This document shows, in pieces, positions 9,483-17,899 of a DNA stretch of 64,000 nucleotides. The stretch lies in the NCBI RefSeq assembly GCF_000423545.1, contig NZ_AUIE01000005.1:62001-126000 (forward strand), in the 5' to 3' direction. Origin of the DNA: Metapseudomonas resinovorans DSM 21078. Lineage in GTDB: Bacteria; Pseudomonadota; Gammaproteobacteria; Pseudomonadales; Pseudomonadaceae. The notes beneath the pieces are model-generated. The model worked only from the letters and a program-made list of their open reading frames with translations, was not told the origin of the DNA and made no database searches. The translations under genes and the position numbers were made by a program. The stretch's first letter is position 1; each line of letters begins with the position of its first letter.

Positions 9483-10655
9483 TCAGCCCATTGCCAGACC
9501 GGCGGCGTCGATATCCACCAGCAGCAGGCGGCGACCGTTGTCGATGAACTGTCCGGCAGTCAGGCAGTACTGGTTGGTGGTGGCATCGCGGTAGGTCGTG
9601 GACAGCGTCAGGCGGCGTTCTTCCCAGCCCTCGGCCAGCAGTTGATAGAAGTAGGGGCGCCAGGACCAGTTGTGACCCCGGTAGCTCGCATCTTCCTGCC
9701 AGCCGCCCGGCCCCCAATGCAGATTGGGTGTGATCTGCGTACCGTTGCGGTCGCACTGATAGATGCGCAGCAGCCAGGGATAGTCCTCCGGGCTGACCAG
9801 GCTCGACGTTGGCGCGCCGCTTTCAGCCCAGGCGCGCAACCGCGACATCAACTGGTTGAGACTGCGGCGCAACGTCATCAGCCGCGCCCGTTCGGCCAGC
9901 TTGCTCTGTACGTAACGGTCGCGCAGGAGGGCGAACCGCTGTACGAAGGCATCGGTTTCAAAGAACTCCAGGCGGGGTTCGGCGAACAGGTACCCCTGCA
10001 CGTAGCGGGCCCCGCACTCCAGGGCAAAATCCAGTTCGGCTTCGGTCTCCACCCCCTCGGCGATGATCCAGCAACCGGTTTTCTCGGCCATCTGCGCGAG
10101 GGCCTTCACCACTTCGCCGCTGGGTCCGCCGCGGGCTGCGGCCTGGAACAGGCGCATGTCGAGCTTGAGGATGTCCGGTTGCAGGGCCAGCACCCGGTCG
10201 AGCTGGGAATAGCCGGCGCCGAAGTCGTCGATGGCAATCCGCGCCCCGGCCTCGCGGTAACGCGCGACCACATCTGCCAGGCGCTGGCTGGCGCCGCCCA
10301 GTTCGGTGATTTCGAAGACGATGCGTTCGGCGGGTACGCCAAAGCGTTGCAGTTGCTTGAGGCTGGGCAGGGTCTGCCCCGGACGCAGGCGACTGATCCA
10401 GCGCGGGGAGATGTTCAGGCTGAGGAACCATTCCGAGGGAGCTTCATGCAGGCGCCGCAGGGCATCTTCGCGCAATTGCCGGTCGAGTCGGCGCAGGGCC
10501 GTCGGCGACACTCTCGAATCAAGGAACAGCGGGCCTACCGATTGCAACGTGCCGTCTGGCTGGCGCAGCCGGCCCAGGGCCTCGACGCCAGCGATCAGCC
10601 CCGTAGCGGTATCGATGAAGGGCTGGAAGCAGGCGAGCGGTTGCCCATCGATCAC
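9483..10655 (-). CDS. EAL-domain cyclic-di-GMP phosphodiesterase with YkuI-like C-terminal sensor
   Basis: 390 residues. The N-terminal EAL domain (about 1-250) keeps the catalytic signature: [45 protein letters not shown] and VQGYLF. It should therefore be an active diguanylate phosphodiesterase. The C-terminal third (about 270-390) has [11 protein letters not shown] and [11 protein letters not shown], resembling the PAS/Cache-like YkuI_C module. No membrane segment or signal peptide is seen, so it is probably cytosolic. The start is GTG at 10655, 5 nt after AAGGAG. Confidence 0.88.
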   Translation of the reverse strand: MIDGQPLACFQPFIDTATGLIAGVEALGRLRQPDGTLQSVGPLFLDSRVSPTALRRLDRQLREDALRRLHEAPSEWFLSLNISPRWISRLRPGQTLPSLKQLQRFGVPAERIVFEITELGGASQRLADVVARYREAGARIAIDDFGAGYSQLDRVLALQPDILKLDMRLFQAAARGGPSGEVVKALAQMAEKTGCWIIAEGVETEAELDFALECGARYVQGYLFAEPRLEFFETDAFVQRFALLRDRYVQSKLAERARLMTLRRSLNQLMSRLRAWAESGAPTSSLVSPEDYPWLLRIYQCDRNGTQITPNLHWGPGGWQEDASYRGHNWSWRPYFYQLLAEGWEERRLTLSTTYRDATTNQYCLTAGQFIDNGRRLLLVDIDAAGLAMG

Positions 10656-10776
10656 GTTGACTCCTTAGGTGGAAGGCCATGGGAATGCGCGCGGCGCACG
10701 TTGGTGCCCATGCCTGGTGCAATGGACCGCTCATCTGTAGCAAGAATGTGGCCAGTTGCCTTCCAGCCGGGGGATG

Positions 10777-11094
10777 TCAGCCGGGACCGTCCCGTGGAGG
10801 GCTTCTCAACAGGGCCTGCAGCAGGGGGAAGAGCGCACTGCCCAGGCGCAAGCCGCGGCTCAGGCTGCCTTTGTTCGCGGCGAGAAAGCCCAGCGCTGCA
10901 ACCGCTGCAATGCCCCAAAGTGGGGCGTGGGGAATGTCCAGCTTACGGGTGAAGTCCCGAGCCTGCCGCAGTGGCTGGGTCAGCAGAAGGGACTCGTGGC
11001 GCAGTTCCTGGCGCTGCATTTCCAGGCGCAGGCGCACCAGCGCCTTGCGCATGTCGCGACGGGTGGCGTTGCGGGGCAGTTCCGGCGGGTTCAT
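10777..11094 (-). CDS. YqjK-like small membrane-associated protein
   Basis: 105 residues: a charged N-terminal helix (RLRLEMQRQELRHESLLL) followed by one hydrophobic segment (PLWGIAAVAALGFLA). Its start overlaps the stop of the YqjE-like gene by the ATGA rule (11091-11094), so the two are translationally coupled. Position and layout match yqjK of the yqjDEK cluster; sequence identity in this family is low, so the name is from context. Confidence 0.6.
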   Translation of the reverse strand: MNPPELPRNATRRDMRKALVRLRLEMQRQELRHESLLLTQPLRQARDFTRKLDIPHAPLWGIAAVAALGFLAANKGSLSRGLRLGSALFPLLQALLRSPPRDGPG

Positions 11095-11480
11095 GGCAAC
11101 AGGCGCTCCCGGTCACGGGCCAGTTCTTCGAGGGTCGCGCTGAAGGGCGACTCGTCGCTATCCACTGCCGCCCTCAGGCGCACACCGCAGTAAAGCGTTG
11201 CGATCAGGTAGAAGGCGCAGAGGCCGGTGAGGGCCTCGAAGCGCCAGTTGTCCCAGAGCAGCGCCAGTATCAGGCCGGACAGTCCGATCAGCAGCAGCAT
11301 GGCGAAGATCAGCGTGAGCCCGCCGAACAGCAGCAGATAGAGGCTGTTGGCTTTTTGCTCCTGCAGTTCAATGCCGAACAACTCCACATGGCTGTGCAGC
11401 AGGCCGAGCAGCGAGGCGCTGAGGCGTCTGGGCGAGGGACCGCGTCCCGCCTCCTGGGCGGAAGGGGCTTCGTCGCTCAT
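11091..11480 (-). CDS. YqjE-like membrane protein (phage holin superfamily type)
   Basis: 129 residues. An amphipathic N-terminal part (RLSASLLGLLHSHVELFGIELQEQ) is followed by two hydrophobic helices (about 45-75 and 80-105). This is the usual layout of the YqjE family, formerly grouped with holin superfamily 3. It starts 2 bases after the stop of the YqjD-like gene and overlaps the YqjK-like gene. The role is unknown; these proteins are linked to stress or stationary phase in enterobacteria. Confidence 0.7.
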   Translation of the reverse strand: MSDEAPSAQEAGRGPSPRRLSASLLGLLHSHVELFGIELQEQKANSLYLLLFGGLTLIFAMLLLIGLSGLILALLWDNWRFEALTGLCAFYLIATLYCGVRLRAAVDSDESPFSATLEELARDRERLLP

Positions 11481-11482
11481 GA

Positions 11483-11797
11483 TCAGCGCCGGGCGGCCAG
11501 CAGGCCGAGCAGGAAACCGATGCCGGCGGCGAGGCCGACGCTCTGCCAGGGATGTTCCTGGACATAGTCTTCGGTGGCCTGGACGGCAGCCTGGCCACGT
11601 TCACGCAGGTTCTGCTCGGTGTCGCGAAGGGTGTCGCGGGCGCGCTTCAGGCTTTCGTGGATCTGCACGCGCAATTCATCGGCCTGCTCGCCAGCCAGGC
11701 TGGCGGTGTCTTGCAGGAGCTTCTCGGTGTCGTTGACCAGGGTCTGGAAGTCGGCCAACAGGTCGTCCTGGGCGCGGGCGGCGGTCTTACGGGGCAT
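11483..11797 (-). CDS. YqjD/ElaB-family (DUF883) inner-membrane ribosome-associated protein
   Basis: 104 residues: a long charged amphipathic region (about 12-80, ETEKLLQD-like heptads, coiled-coil potential) and a C-terminal hydrophobic segment with the glycine-rich GIGFLLGLLAARR end typical of DUF883. In E. coli YqjD and ElaB bind ribosomes at the membrane in stationary phase. The ATG at 11797 has AAGGAG 7 nt upstream and is preferred over the frame start 24 bases earlier. First gene of the yqjDEK-like operon. Confidence 0.8.
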   Translation of the reverse strand: MPRKTAARAQDDLLADFQTLVNDTEKLLQDTASLAGEQADELRVQIHESLKRARDTLRDTEQNLRERGQAAVQATEDYVQEHPWQSVGLAAGIGFLLGLLAARR

Positions 11798-12152
11798 GGC
11801 GATTCTCCTTGTAGGACTCAAACCCTAAGAGTAGGTGCCTTCGCCCAAGGTTCACGCGGAATTTTCTTTGGTGCTGCTGGTATAGCGCTTGCATCGCGCT
11901 GGTGCGCGGTTGTGGCGAGATGCGCTGGATCGGGGCGCCCTGGATGGCCTGTCGAGACGCGTAATCCACTCGCAACCTAATGAAAATCAAAAAGAAACGC
12001 CGTTCTAGATAATTCTTGCGCTGGCCTGCCTGCACCAATTCGGGAACCGGATTCGATCCTTTGCGGTGCGGCGTGGCCTCAGGATGGTGCGCTGGAAGTC
12101 GTTCATGAACTGCATTGGTGCTTTTTCCTTACTGCCGGAGTTGTCTTCGCCA
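11798..12152. other. Intergenic region upstream of the Amt gene
   Basis: About 355 bases between the divergent DUF883 and Amt genes, locally A/T-richer around 11970-12010. It carries a possible sigma-54 promoter (separate entry). No supported gene is present. Confidence 0.5.
11878..11893 (+). promoter_or_regulatory. Possible sigma-54 (-24/-12) promoter for the ammonium transporter
   Basis: TGGTATAGCGCTTGCA has the invariant GG and GC with the correct 10-nt spacing and a good TTGCA -12 half, but a poor -24 half (TGGTATA against TGGCACG). It lies about 260 bases before the Amt start, on the right strand. Amt genes are commonly NtrC/RpoN dependent, so it is plausible but weak. Confidence 0.3.
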
Positions 12153-13361
12153 ATGGAAAACCTCAACAGCGCCGTGGAGACCCTGATCCACGGTTCCAAC
12201 ACCCTGTTCATCCTGATGGGCGCCGTCATGGTGCTGGCCATGCATGCTGGCTTCGCCTTCCTTGAAGTCGGCACGGTGCGCCAGAAGAACCAGGTCAACG
12301 CCTTGTCGAAGATCCTCTCCGACTTCGCCGTTTCCACCCTGGCCTATTTCTTCATCGGTTACTGGATCGCCTATGGCGTGACCTTCCTGGAACCGGCCAG
12401 TGCACTCGCCGCCGACCACGGTTATGCCCTGGTGAAGTTCTTCTTCCTGCTGACCTTCGCCGCGGCCATTCCCGCCATCATCTCCGGCGGTATTGCCGAG
12501 CGCGCCCGGTTCTACCCGCAGCTGTGCGCCACGCTGCTGATCGTCGCCTTCATTTATCCCTTCTTCGAAGGTCTGATCTGGAACGGCAACTTCGGCCTGC
12601 AGGACTGGCTGAAGAACAGCTTTGGCGCCAGCTTCCATGACTTCGCCGGTTCGGTGGTGGTGCACGCCGTGGGCGGCTGGCTGGCCTTCGGCGCGGTGCT
12701 GTTGCTGGGGCACCGCAACGGGCGCTACCGCGAAGGCCGCCTGGTGGCGTTCGCTCCGTCGAACATTCCCTTCCTGGCGCTGGGCTCCTGGATCCTCATC
12801 GTCGGTTGGTTTGGCTTCAATGTGATGAGTGCGCAGACCCTGCAGGGCGTCAGTGGCCTGGTGGCGGTGAACTCGTTGATGGCCATGGTCGGCGGCACCG
12901 TCGCCGCACTGCTGGTGGGCCGCAACGACCCGGGCTTCCTGCACAACGGACCACTCGCCGGTCTGGTCGCGATCTGCGCCGGCTCCGACCTGATGCATCC
13001 GGTTGGAGCACTGGTGACTGGCGCGGCGGCCGGTGGCCTGTTCGTCTGGGCGTTCACCGCCACCCAGGTCAAGTGGAAAATCGACGACGTGCTCGGCGTT
13101 TGGCCGCTGCACGGCCTTTGCGGCGTCTGGGGCGGCATCGCCTGCGGCATCTTCGGCCAGGAGGCGTTGGGTGGCCTGGGTGGCGTCAGCTTCGTCAGCC
13201 AACTGATCGGCACCGGCCTGGGTGTGCTGGTCGCGCTGGTGGGCGGCTTCGTGGTCTATGGCTTGCTGAGGTCCACTGTTGGCATCCGCCTTAGCCAGGA
13301 AGAGGAATACTACGGCGCCGACCTGTCGGTACATAAGATTGGTGCCACTTCGCAGGATTGA
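12153..13361 (+). CDS. amt: Ammonium transporter (Amt family)
   Basis: 402 residues with about 11 membrane helices. Family landmarks include VLAMHAGFAFLEVGTVRQKN, the DFAGSVVVHAVGGW segment (conserved pore histidine) and the second twin histidine in LGVWPLHGLCGVWGG. It passively channels ammonium/ammonia across the inner membrane. I start it at the ATG at 12153, where family similarity begins; the open frame extends upstream without an obvious ribosome-binding site. No glnK is adjacent, unlike the classical glnK-amtB pair, so this may be a secondary Amt paralogue. Confidence 0.88.
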   Translation: MENLNSAVETLIHGSNTLFILMGAVMVLAMHAGFAFLEVGTVRQKNQVNALSKILSDFAVSTLAYFFIGYWIAYGVTFLEPASALAADHGYALVKFFFLLTFAAAIPAIISGGIAERARFYPQLCATLLIVAFIYPFFEGLIWNGNFGLQDWLKNSFGASFHDFAGSVVVHAVGGWLAFGAVLLLGHRNGRYREGRLVAFAPSNIPFLALGSWILIVGWFGFNVMSAQTLQGVSGLVAVNSLMAMVGGTVAALLVGRNDPGFLHNGPLAGLVAICAGSDLMHPVGALVTGAAAGGLFVWAFTATQVKWKIDDVLGVWPLHGLCGVWGGIACGIFGQEALGGLGGVSFVSQLIGTGLGVLVALVGGFVVYGLLRSTVGIRLSQEEEYYGADLSVHKIGATSQD

Positions 13362-13369
13362 GCAGCAGT

Positions 13370-13438
13370 CGCGAATGAGTCCGCCTCTACCGGGGCGCTC
13401 TTGCAGGTGGGCCTGGCGTCATCGGCCCACCATTCGCG
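13370..13438. terminator. Nested hairpin downstream of amt
   Basis: An outer inverted repeat CGCGAATG/CATTCGCG (13370-13377, 13431-13438) encloses a strong inner stem GTGGGCC/GGCCCAC (13407-13413, 13424-13430). The two right arms are contiguous. It starts 9 bases after the amt stop. No T-run follows, so it may be a repeat or 3'-end stabiliser rather than a factor-independent terminator. Confidence 0.4.
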
Positions 13439-13585
13439 GGCTGGCGCGGCGTGGAAAGGTAGTTTCGTCCTATGAGTGGGACGCTCAATCACAAAATCGC
13501 TGGCTAATCAGCGTTTGTCGACATGGATAGGATTGCCCCCAATCCGATCGGCCGTCGCCGGTCGCCCAACTGAGGGTAACCATCC

Positions 13586-14194
13586 ATGAAACTCCTGCAC
13601 CTCGATTCCAGCATCCTCGGCGACGCCTCCGCCTCCCGCCAACTGAGCCGTGACGTCGTCGCCGCCTGGGAAGCCGCCGAGCCGAACGCCCAGGTTACCT
13701 ACCGTGACCTGGCCAGTGACGCCATCAGCCACCTGTCGGCCCTGAGCCTGGTTGCTGGCGGTACCCCGTCCGAACTGCGTGATGCTGCGCAGAAGCACGA
13801 AGCCGAGTTGGGTGAGTCCACCCTGAACGAATTCCTCGCCGCCGATGCCATCGTCATCGGTGCGCCGATGTACAACTTCACCATCCCGACCCAGCTCAAG
13901 GCCTGGATCGACCGCATCGCCGTCGCCGGCAAGACCTTCCACTACACCGAAAACGGCCCGGAAGGCCTGGCGGGTGGCAAGAAAGTGGTGATCGTTTCCA
14001 CCGCAGGCGGCATCCACGCCGGCCAGGCCAGCGGCCAGGCTCACGAGGACTACCTGAAGCTGGTGCTGAACTTCCTCGGCGTGACCGACATCGAGATTGT
14101 CCGCGCAGAAGGCCTGGCCTACGGCGAAGAGCCTCGTGCCAACGCCTTCAGTACCGCCAAGGCGCAGATCGGCGAGCTGTTCACCGCCGCCTGA
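13586..14194 (+). CDS. azoR: FMN-dependent NADH-azoreductase
   Basis: 202 residues, the standard AzoR/AcpD length. The N-terminal flavodoxin-like phosphate loop is [17 protein letters not shown]. The flavin-binding [19 protein letters not shown] and [10 protein letters not shown] segments are family hallmarks. AzoR dimers reduce azo dyes and quinones with NAD(P)H. The ATG has GAGGG about 8 nt upstream. It is a single-gene unit closed by a strong terminator. Confidence 0.92.
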   Translation: MKLLHLDSSILGDASASRQLSRDVVAAWEAAEPNAQVTYRDLASDAISHLSALSLVAGGTPSELRDAAQKHEAELGESTLNEFLAADAIVIGAPMYNFTIPTQLKAWIDRIAVAGKTFHYTENGPEGLAGGKKVVIVSTAGGIHAGQASGQAHEDYLKLVLNFLGVTDIEIVRAEGLAYGEEPRANAFSTAKAQIGELFTAA

Positions 14195-14213
14195 TTCCGC
14201 TAGCCGGAAAACA

Positions 14214-14237
14214 CAAAGCCCCGCACGCGGGGCTTTG
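14214..14237. terminator. Bidirectional rho-independent terminator after azoR
   Basis: CAAAGCCCC (14214-14222) and GGGGCTTTG (14229-14237) form a 9-bp perfect stem with a 6-nt loop 20 bases after the azoR stop. The T-rich flank on the minus strand (TGTTTTCC) suggests it also serves the leftward ABC-F gene. Confidence 0.8.
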
Positions 14238-14284
14238 TCGTTTGCAGTGAGTGAGCAATCTCAAGCGGCAATGTCCGCTTTACC

Positions 14285-14394
14285 TGTAGGGGCGATTTCA
14301 ATCGCCAACCGGACCGCAGGTTCGGCCTGCAATGCCGAAGGGGGCAGCTTCGCCGCCCTTGGCGAATGAATTCGCCCCTTCTACAGATACGGCC
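14285..14394. repeat. Dispersed palindromic repeat, family A (GGGGCGA type)
   Basis: The ends read TGTAGGGGCGATTTCAATCG and GGCGAATGAATTCGCCCC, flanking internal hairpins (CCGCAGGTTCGGCCTGC, GGGGGCAGC). Related copies are at 19890-19984, 20691-20785 and 57044-57137. It separates azoR from the convergent ABC-F gene. Confidence 0.75.
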
Positions 14395-14410
14395 TTCATC
14401 CTGGAAGGGA

Positions 14411-16000
14411 TCAGACAATCACACCCTGGCTACGCAGGTAGTCGTCATAAGTGCCGCTGAAGTCGGTCACACCGTTCTCCGACAGCTCGATGATGCGAGT
14501 GGCCAGGGAGCCGACGAACTCGCGGTCGTGGCTGACGAAGATCAAGGTGCCCGGGTAGTTCTCCAGCGCCAGGTTGAGCGCCTCGATGGATTCCATGTCC
14601 AGGTGGTTGGTGGGTTCGTCCATTACCAGCACGTTGGGCTTCTTCAGGATCAACTTGCCGAACAGCATGCGGCCCTGTTCACCACCGGAGATCACCTTCA
14701 CCGACTTGAGGATCTCGTCGTTGGAGAACAGCATGCGGCCGAGGGTGCCGCGCACCAGTTGCTCGCCGCCCTGGGTCCACTGGCCCATCCAGTCGAACAG
14801 GGTGACGTCGTCTTCGAAATCATGGGCATGGTCCTGGGCGTAGTAGCCCAGGTCCGCGCTTTCGGTCCATTTCACAGCGCCACTGTCCGGAGTCATCTCG
14901 CCGACCAGAGTGCGCAGCAGAGTGGTCTTGCCGATGCCGTTGGGGCCGATGATGGCGACGCGCTCGCCCGCTTCGATCTGCAGGTCCAGGCCCTTGAACA
15001 GTTGCTTGCCTTCGAAGCCCTTGGCCAGTTTCTCCACGGTCACCGCCTGGCGGTGCAGCTTCTTGTGCTGGTCGAAGCGGATGAAGGGGCTGACGCGGCT
15101 GGACGGCTTGACCTCGGCCAGTTGGATCTTGTCGATCTGCTTGGCGCGCGAGGTCGCCTGCTTGGCTTTCGAGGCGTTGGCGGAGAAGCGGCTGACGAAG
15201 GTCTGCAGTTCGGCGATCTGCGCCTTCTTCTTCGCGTTATCGGCCAGCAGCTGCTCGCGCGACTGGGTCGCAGCGGTCATGTACTCGTCGTAGTTGCCCG
15301 GGAACAGGCGCAGTTCGCCGTAGTCCAGGTCCGCCATGTGGGTGCATACGCTGTTCAGGAAGTGGCGGTCGTGGGAAATGATGATCATGGTGCTGTTACG
15401 CGCCGTGAGGATGTTTTCCAGCCAGCGGATGGTGTTGATGTCCAGGTGGTTGGTCGGCTCGTCCAGCAGCAGTACGTCCGGGTCCGAGAACAACGCCTGG
15501 GCCAGCAGTACGCGCAGCTTCCAGCCGGGGGCGACCTCGCTCATCGGGCCGAAGTGCTGGTTCAGCGGGATGCCCAGCCCGAGCAGCAGCTCGCCGGCGC
15601 GGGACTCGGCGGTGTAGCCGTCCATTTCGGCGAACTCGGTCTCCAGCTCAGCCACGGCCATGCCGTCTTCTTCGCTCATTTCCGGCAGCGAGTAGATGCG
15701 ATCACGCTCGGCCTTCACCTTCCAGAGCTCTTCGTGGCCCATGATCACGGTGTCGATCACGCTGAAGTTCTCGTAGGCGAACTGATCCTGGCGCAGCTTG
15801 CCCAGACGCACGTTGGGTTCCAGCATCACCTGGCCGCCGGAAGGCTCCAGGTCGCTGCCGAGAATCTTCATGAAGGTCGACTTGCCGCAGCCATTGGCAC
15901 CGATCAGGCCGTAGCGGTTGCCGCTGCCGAACTTGACGGAAACGTTCTCGAACAGCGGCTTGGCGCCGAACTGCATGGTGATATTTGCGGTGGAGATCAC
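14411..16000 (-). CDS. ybiT: ABC-F family ATP-binding protein (YbiT type)
   Basis: 529 residues, two ABC cassettes and no membrane segments. Cassette 1 has GANGCGKST and [12 protein letters not shown]; cassette 2 has [20 protein letters not shown] and [11 protein letters not shown]. The linker [19 protein letters not shown] is the ABC-F arm. The pattern matches E. coli YbiT closely ([18 protein letters not shown] at the start). ABC-F proteins act on the ribosome. I start at GTG 16000, with AGGA 7 nt upstream; the frame continues upstream another 94 codons without family similarity. Confidence 0.92.
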   Translation of the reverse strand: MISTANITMQFGAKPLFENVSVKFGSGNRYGLIGANGCGKSTFMKILGSDLEPSGGQVMLEPNVRLGKLRQDQFAYENFSVIDTVIMGHEELWKVKAERDRIYSLPEMSEEDGMAVAELETEFAEMDGYTAESRAGELLLGLGIPLNQHFGPMSEVAPGWKLRVLLAQALFSDPDVLLLDEPTNHLDINTIRWLENILTARNSTMIIISHDRHFLNSVCTHMADLDYGELRLFPGNYDEYMTAATQSREQLLADNAKKKAQIAELQTFVSRFSANASKAKQATSRAKQIDKIQLAEVKPSSRVSPFIRFDQHKKLHRQAVTVEKLAKGFEGKQLFKGLDLQIEAGERVAIIGPNGIGKTTLLRTLVGEMTPDSGAVKWTESADLGYYAQDHAHDFEDDVTLFDWMGQWTQGGEQLVRGTLGRMLFSNDEILKSVKVISGGEQGRMLFGKLILKKPNVLVMDEPTNHLDMESIEALNLALENYPGTLIFVSHDREFVGSLATRIIELSENGVTDFSGTYDDYLRSQGVIV

Positions 16001-16362
16001 GGTGGAATCCTGAGCTTGGGGCGCACGTAGCGCAAAAAGGGCGCGATTGTAGCGTTTCTGGTTCGGGAAAGGGGCAATCGATCTTCGCCATCGATCCGGT
16101 CGCTCGTCGTCGCGTATCCAGTTATATGCCTTGGTGAATATCTGAAATACGGCAAATAAATTGGATGAATGTGTGAGGCGCACGCATGCTTTGGTCAACC
16201 CGCAGTCAAGGAGCCGAGCCTGTCGAAGATCCCGTTCATCCTCGCCAGCCTTGACCGAATGCTGGAGCGCTAGGCTGGACACAAGGTGTTGTCACGCCTG
16301 ATCCGCTGCCCGGGTTCCCGGTGCCGACGACCGCCGAATAGGCACATTCATTGAAAACCCAG
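16001..16362. other. Intergenic region, no gene seen
   Basis: About 360 bases between the divergent ABC-F and aldo/keto reductase genes. The part around 16120-16170 is noticeably A/T-rich and probably carries promoters. I see no convincing ORF or RNA gene; the two hairpins next to the reductase start are listed separately. Confidence 0.4.
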
Positions 16363-16401
16363 GGCGAAGGCGTGGCCTTCGCCTCCTTTCGCAAAAAGGA
16401 G
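16363..16401 (+). promoter_or_regulatory. Tandem hairpins covering the aldo/keto reductase ribosome-binding site
   Basis: GGCGAAGGC (16363-16371) pairs with GCCTTCGCC (16375-16383) across 3 nt. The adjacent CTCCTTT (16383-16389) pairs with AAAGGAG (16395-16401), which is the Shine-Dalgarno of the ATG at 16408. The second stem is only 7 bp, so it may be a weak or conditional block. Confidence 0.4.
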
Positions 16402-16407
16402 AACACC

Positions 16408-17421
16408 ATGGCGCTCAAAGATATTCTTCCCGGCCAACTGGGCTTCGGTACCGCCCCGCTGGGCAACATGTTCCGCGACATTCCCGAGGAGGAAGCACGG
16501 GCGACAGTGGACGCCGCGTGGAACGACGGCATCCGTTACTTCGACAATGCGCCGTTCTACGGTGCGGGGCTGGCGGAAATCCGCATGGGCGAGGCGCTCG
16601 CCGGAAGGCGTCGCGAAGACTACGTCATCAGCACCAAGGTCGGCCGCCTGATTCTCGACGAAGTCGAGGATGTGAATGCCCGCGACCTCGGCGAAAAGGG
16701 TGATGTCTTCCGCTACGGCCGCCCGAACCGGATCGTCAATGACTATTCCGAAGCCGCCACCCTGCGCTCCATCGAAGACAGCCTCAAGCGGCTGCGGACC
16801 GATCACATCGAGATCGTTTGGGTCCATGACGTGGCGCAGGACTTCTACGGCGACGAATGGCTCAGCGTATTCGAAAGCGCGCGCAAGGGTGCTTTCAGGG
16901 CTCTCGACCGCCTGCGCGATGAAGGTGTGATCAAGGCCTGGGGCCTGGGCGTCAACCGGGTGGAGCCCATTGAACTGCTGCTCGCCCTCGACGAACCGCG
17001 CCCGGACGGCTTTCTGCTCGCGGGCCGCTACACGCTGCTCGACCATGAGCGCGCCTTGCAGCGGGTGATGCCACAGGTTGCGGCGCGCGGCCTGGGCATA
17101 GTCGTTGGCGGCCCCTACAGCTCCGGCGCGCTCGTCGGCGGCCCCAACTTCGAATACGCACCGGCCACGCCCGAGATACTCGCCAAGGTCGCCCGGATCA
17201 AGGCCATCGCCGATCGCTATGGCATCAGCATGAAGGCCGCAGGGCTCCAGTTCGCCCTGGCCAATCCGGCGGTGGCCGCGGTCATCCCGGGGGCGAGCAA
17301 GCCCGGCCGCATCGCCGAAGACCGCGCCGCGCTGAACGAAGTGGTGCCGGCGGATTTCTGGCGCGAACTGCGCAGCGCCGGACTGGTCGACCCGGCCGCG
17401 CCGCTGCCGATCGCGGATTGA
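16408..17421 (+). CDS. Aldo/keto reductase (NADP-dependent sugar/alcohol dehydrogenase type)
   Basis: 337 residues with the AKR TIM-barrel landmarks: LGFGTAPLGNMF, then IRYFDNAPFYGAGLAE with the catalytic Asp/Tyr, STKVG with the catalytic Lys, DHIEIVWVHD, and a C-terminal NPAVAAVIPGASKPGRI cofactor segment. It belongs to the D-threo-aldose/pyridoxal 4-dehydrogenase-like branch; the substrate cannot be told. The ATG at 16408 follows AAAAAGGAG. No partner genes are adjacent. Confidence 0.85.
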   Translation: MALKDILPGQLGFGTAPLGNMFRDIPEEEARATVDAAWNDGIRYFDNAPFYGAGLAEIRMGEALAGRRREDYVISTKVGRLILDEVEDVNARDLGEKGDVFRYGRPNRIVNDYSEAATLRSIEDSLKRLRTDHIEIVWVHDVAQDFYGDEWLSVFESARKGAFRALDRLRDEGVIKAWGLGVNRVEPIELLLALDEPRPDGFLLAGRYTLLDHERALQRVMPQVAARGLGIVVGGPYSSGALVGGPNFEYAPATPEILAKVARIKAIADRYGISMKAAGLQFALANPAVAAVIPGASKPGRIAEDRAALNEVVPADFWRELRSAGLVDPAAPLPIAD

Positions 17422-17461
17422 GGTGCGCGAGGTGACCGGGGCGGTGGCTTCGGTCACAGGT

Positions 17462-17495
17462 CTGTCGCAAAAGTGTCAACTTCCGGCGTTAGCCT
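17462..17495 (+). promoter_or_regulatory. Pho-box-like promoter
   Basis: CTGTCGC AAAA GTGTCAA (17462-17479) has two TGTC repeats 11 bases apart around an A-rich spacer, like the PhoB box. A -10-like TAGCCT follows after exactly 10 bases (17490-17495), the spacing of PhoB-activated promoters where the box replaces -35. Predicted transcription start is near 17502. Confidence 0.45.
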
Positions 17496-17501
17496 GACTC
17501 G

Positions 17502-17581
17502 GCTTCCACGGCATATTCGATGCGGCAGCGCATCCCCACACCTTCGCGGTGCAGGCCAACCTCATCAGTTGGCCTTTTTTC
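17502..17581 (+). ncRNA. Candidate small RNA (about 80 nt, three stem-loops) or leader
   Basis: Downstream of the Pho-box-like promoter lie three consecutive perfect stems: GATGCG-GCAG-CGCATC (17519-17534), CACC-TTCGC-GGTG (17539-17551) and AGGCCAAC...GTTGGCCT (17553-17575) followed by a run of T. The last is a classic intrinsic terminator. No ORF or ribosome-binding site is inside. It could be a stand-alone sRNA or an attenuating leader of the 61-residue gene that starts 48 bases later. I do not recognise it as a named RNA. Confidence 0.5.
17553..17581 (+). terminator. Rho-independent terminator of the candidate sRNA
   Basis: AGGCCAAC (17553-17560) pairs perfectly with GTTGGCCT (17568-17575) across a 7-nt loop, followed by TTTTT. 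Confidence 0.8.
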
Positions 17582-17628
17582 TGCCTGCCGCTCCTGCCGT
17601 GGTCCCACCGGGTTCAGCGGAGCAGTCC

Positions 17629-17814
17629 ATGGAAATCGCGATCCAGCAGGTCAACCGTGGCGGCAGGGAAGAGTGGCAGGTAGAAGCCCTCGGTATGAAG
17701 GTGCCGTTCCGTGATCGGGCCTCGGCGCTGGCGTTTGCAGTCCGATTGCAGGAGCGTGTGGACGCCCCGCACTGGTTGCCAGGACGGGAGCAGCCAGCGT
17801 CCACGGAAGAGTGA
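17629..17814 (+). CDS. Small hypothetical protein (61 aa)
   Basis: ATG at 17629 with AGCGGAG about 6 nt upstream. The protein is 61 residues (MEIAIQQVNRGGREEWQV...), polar, with no signal peptide, membrane segment or cysteines. The segment WQVEALGMKVPFRDRASALAFAVRLQ looks like a compact beta-beta-alpha fold. Function is unknown. It follows the candidate Pho-box RNA and precedes a secreted small protein. Confidence 0.55.
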   Translation: MEIAIQQVNRGGREEWQVEALGMKVPFRDRASALAFAVRLQERVDAPHWLPGREQPASTEE

Positions 17815-17899
17815 AGTCGCGCCCTGTCGTTTTCAGCTATTGCCTGCCAGGTGCCCGCTGCGGCAAGAATGCGCCTTCAGGACCAGCAGGAGATTGCAC

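Noticed and set aside
12129-13334. 401-codon minus-strand frame
   Set aside because: Antisense to the Amt transporter; hydrophilic His/Gln-rich composition without a family.
14366-16030. 554-codon plus-strand frame
   Set aside because: Antisense to the ABC-F gene, no motifs, Val/Gln/His-rich composition.
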